Below, in pieces: positions 52,900 through 54,337 of a stretch of DNA of 54,337 bases (positions within the stretch are counted from its first letter, which is position 1; each line of letters opens with the position of its first letter). The notes under the pieces are model-generated. The model did not search any database. It was not told the DNA's origin and worked only from the letters and a program-made list of their open reading frames with translations. The stretch lies in contig JAZRAC010000027.1 of NCBI GenBank assembly GCA_045634365.1, forward strand, positions 1 through 54,337. Direction: 5' to 3'. The DNA comes from HGM04593 sp045634365. Lineage in GTDB: Bacteria > Bacteroidota > Bacteroidia > Bacteroidales > Bacteroidaceae. Both the position numbers and the translations under genes were made by a program.

Positions 52900-53508
52900 A
52901 TGAAACGAAGTATATTGACATTGGGTATAATTCTTGTTGTTTTATGCTTTTGTGCGGGAATAGTCTATCTACATTTTGAGAAAAAGGTAACTCGATTTGA
53001 CTTGCCAAAGGGTGAACTAAAATGGTCGAACAAGAGACCGCAAAATGCCAAGATGTGTGTTCCTGCCGCTTTTACTGATGAACAAGGACAAATTCTTGGG
53101 GCTTACAGGATAAATGGAAAGACCTATGAAGCAAACAAAACAATGGTAATGAGAGTCTCCTTAAAAGGGGATATGTTCTTTATCAGCAGAAAATGGATGG
53201 GGGACAACGGTTTTCAGCAACTGACATTGGTTAACAATTCCAAAGCAATGAAGTTCCACGATAAGCGGAAATCTATACGTAGAGCTTTATGTAAAGACAA
53301 GGACGGCGCATTCATATTGCAGTCCAATTACCCAATGACAATGTCCGATTTCGCTTTAGAATGTGGCAAACGCTGTACCAATGCAACCTATTTGGATATG
53401 GGAGAATTTGGTTACGGATATATCAAAAACGGATTGTTTACAAGACCACTCTACATTTGGGGATACTTCACAAGACATAAACAGACCAATTGGATATATA
53501 TAGAATAG
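52900..53508 (+). CDS. Unknown exported or membrane-anchored protein (NAGPA-like?)
   Basis: 202 aa with an N-terminal hydrophobic segment ILTLGIILVVLCFCAGIVYL acting as signal or anchor. The body has MCVPAAFTDEQGQILGAYRI, MFFISRKWMGDNGFQQLTLV, NYPMTMSDFALECGK and ATYLDMGEFGYGYI. This order loosely resembles the phosphodiester glycosidase (NAGPA) fold, where an Asp near the end is conserved, but I cannot confirm it. AT-rich and downstream of the island remnants, so it may be accessory. Confidence 0.6.
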   Translation: MKRSILTLGIILVVLCFCAGIVYLHFEKKVTRFDLPKGELKWSNKRPQNAKMCVPAAFTDEQGQILGAYRINGKTYEANKTMVMRVSLKGDMFFISRKWMGDNGFQQLTLVNNSKAMKFHDKRKSIRRALCKDKDGAFILQSNYPMTMSDFALECGKRCTNATYLDMGEFGYGYIKNGLFTRPLYIWGYFTRHKQTNWIYIE

Positions 53509-53622
53509 AAATCGTGAATTGCGTTTTATAGTCACTGTCCAAAATTTGTCGCCACTCAACTGCTTTTACTTACAATCTACATTACAGACAACCACAATAA
53601 CAGTTATTTTTCTGCAAATAAC

Positions 53623-53653
53623 TTGATAAAACAAAATACCTTTATTACATTTG
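53623..53653 (+). promoter_or_regulatory. Promoter upstream of the rod-shaped RNA element
   Basis: TTG (53623-53625), 20 nt, TACATTTG (53646-53653) matches TTG/TAnnTTTG in sequence and spacing; transcription would start near 53660. A separate hairpin, AGTTATTT with AAATAACT (53602-53623), ends on the TTG and may be the tail of the previous transcript or an operator. Confidence 0.6.
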
Positions 53654-53659
53654 CGATAA

Positions 53660-53919
53660 TTCTTGGCTGCAGCGGTAGCAAAAGGGTTATTTTATTAGTA
53701 AAAGGTGTTATTGAAATTATCTTCTAAAATCAAATTCTCGCAAAATTTGAAACGGTATGAAGATGGTCGCAATAGCATCACATCATTGGTATGTAAAGCC
53801 ATCATTGGCTTCTTTTTGCATATCCTGTGGTGTGGGCTATTGCTTTATCCATACCGTAGGCAATGCGAGAAGCCTGATTTTAGGATAAAGCAAGTATAGT
53901 TCCCACACCTTGTTTTTTT
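53660..53919 (+). ncRNA. Candidate structured RNA: 206-nt rod plus U7
   Basis: 53704-53909 folds into one long hairpin of nine perfectly collinear helices: GGTGT/ACACC, TTATC/GATAA, CTAAAATCA/TGATTTTAG, TTCTCGCA/TGCGAGAA, ACGGTATG/CATACCGT, GCAATAGC/GCTATTGC, CACA/TGTG, GGTATG/CATATCC (one bulge) and AAGCCA/TGGCTT (apical loop TCAT). That is 59 base pairs. TTG and T7 follow at 53910-53919, a termination-like end. A good promoter lies 44 nt upstream. It is either a small RNA gene (a 6S-like rod is one thought) or a leader attenuator for the LRR gene starting at 53964. The 64-codon frame at 53705-53899 coincides with it and looks spurious. The remainder of the gap 53509-53963 holds the promoter and a hairpin only. 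Confidence 0.55.
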
Positions 53920-53963
53920 ATCCACTTCCATCGGGGAATTGGGAAGGCAAAAGAGAAATAGAT

Positions 53964-54337
53964 ATGCGAAATTTTTACTTTAAACTTATGCTTGTTACAG
54001 CAGTTATGCTACTGTCGAGCATTACTGTAAACGCTTACAATTTCGAGGCCGATGGCATTTATTACAACATCATCGACTTCAAGGAAAAAACGGTAGAGGT
54101 CACAAATAGCGGAAATCCGAATTCGTACAAAGGAGATGTCGTTATACCAGAAAGCGTTGACTACTACGGAATAATCTATCGCGTCACAGCCATTGGAGAG
54201 CGTGCATTCTCAGCTTGCGAAGAACTCACAAGTGTAGTTATCCCGAACAACATAACAACCATCGGAAGTTACGCATTCAACGGTTGCGATATACTCTCAA
54301 GCATTGTTATTCCCAACGGTGTAACTACCATTGAAGA
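53964..54337 (+). CDS. BspA-like leucine-rich repeat surface protein, C-terminus outside window
   Basis: 124 codons visible, cut by the window end. Signal peptide MRNFYFKLMLVTAVMLLSSITVNA, then AYNFEADGIYYNIIDFKEKT, and LRR_5 (BspA-type) repeats from about residue 60: VIPESVDYYGIIYRVTAIGE, RAFSACEELTSVVIPNNITT and IGSYAFNGCDILSSIVIPNG. BspA-family proteins mediate adhesion and are often secreted through T9SS in organisms carrying porW/porX. The start at ATG 53964 fixes the unusual leader, 45 nt after the T7 run of the upstream RNA element. Confidence 0.88.
   Translation, partial: MRNFYFKLMLVTAVMLLSSITVNAYNFEADGIYYNIIDFKEKTVEVTNSGNPNSYKGDVVIPESVDYYGIIYRVTAIGERAFSACEELTSVVIPNNITTIGSYAFNGCDILSSIVIPNGVTTIE

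Noticed and set aside
53705..53899. 64-aa open frame as a gene
   Set aside because: It starts with a non-ATG codon, has no recognisable motif, and its sequence is fully accounted for by the foldback structure.
53704..53909. Foldback as a simple MITE
   Set aside because: No flanking target-site duplication is visible, and the promoter and U-run fit a transcribed RNA better; not excluded until other copies are searched.
1..54337. CRISPR array, prophage or intact insertion sequence
   Set aside because: I saw no regularly spaced direct repeats, phage structural genes or transposase reading frames.

Overview
The window looks like a chromosome segment of a gut- or oral-type Bacteroidales. It carries two SusC/SusD outer-membrane pairs, GH92 and GH5 lipoprotein or secreted glycosidases, PorX and PorW of the type IX secretion system (T9SS), a rubredoxin, and a BspA-like leucine-rich repeat surface protein. 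Promoters also fit: several upstream regions show TTG, 19-21 nt, then TATCTTTG, TATCTTCG or another TAnnTTTG, the Bacteroidetes sigma-ABfr type. All names rest on motifs read by eye; no database search was run.

Layout. 1-3381 (-): large secreted protein, cut at its C-terminus by the window edge. 3834-10662 (-): a tight four-gene operon with a GH5 beta-mannanase-like lipoprotein, a ROK kinase and two GH92 alpha-mannosidases. 10897-19643 (+): etfB, etfA and an acyl-CoA dehydrogenase, then SlyD, chorismate synthase, a polytopic membrane protein and a CxxCH lipoprotein with a TolB-like propeller, closed by a strong terminator. 19890-36154 (+): a 16-kb outer-membrane uptake locus in the order FAS1 lipoprotein, SusC, SusD, FAS1 lipoprotein, SusC, SusD. 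It has no enzyme, and the first SusC has an in-frame amber codon. 36228-37157 (+): sirtuin and rubredoxin. 37204-44728 (-): a six-gene block of a small membrane protein, PorW, PorX, TsaE, a small unknown and YgiQ. 45043-48980 (+): two FKBP prolyl isomerases, an Lrp/AsnC regulator and a C26-M19 peptidase fusion. 49109-49183: tRNA-Pro(GGG).

Downstream of the tRNA the DNA becomes AT-rich and accessory in character. It holds two tandem paralogous membrane proteins, the tail of a third copy, and remnants of an AAA-type ATPase and a RhuM-like gene. An MGMT-family protein and an aldo/keto reductase follow, then an unknown secreted protein.

The least explained element lies at 53623-53919. A good promoter is followed by a 206-nt sequence that folds end to end into one rod of nine collinear helices, then by a T7 run, immediately upstream of the BspA-like gene. 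It is either a small RNA gene or a structured attenuator leader. Other points of interest are the SusC amber codon, a six-fold D-x-D-G insertion in the second SusD, hairpins between SusC/D genes, and a 20-bp perfect palindrome over the promoter of the PorW block.
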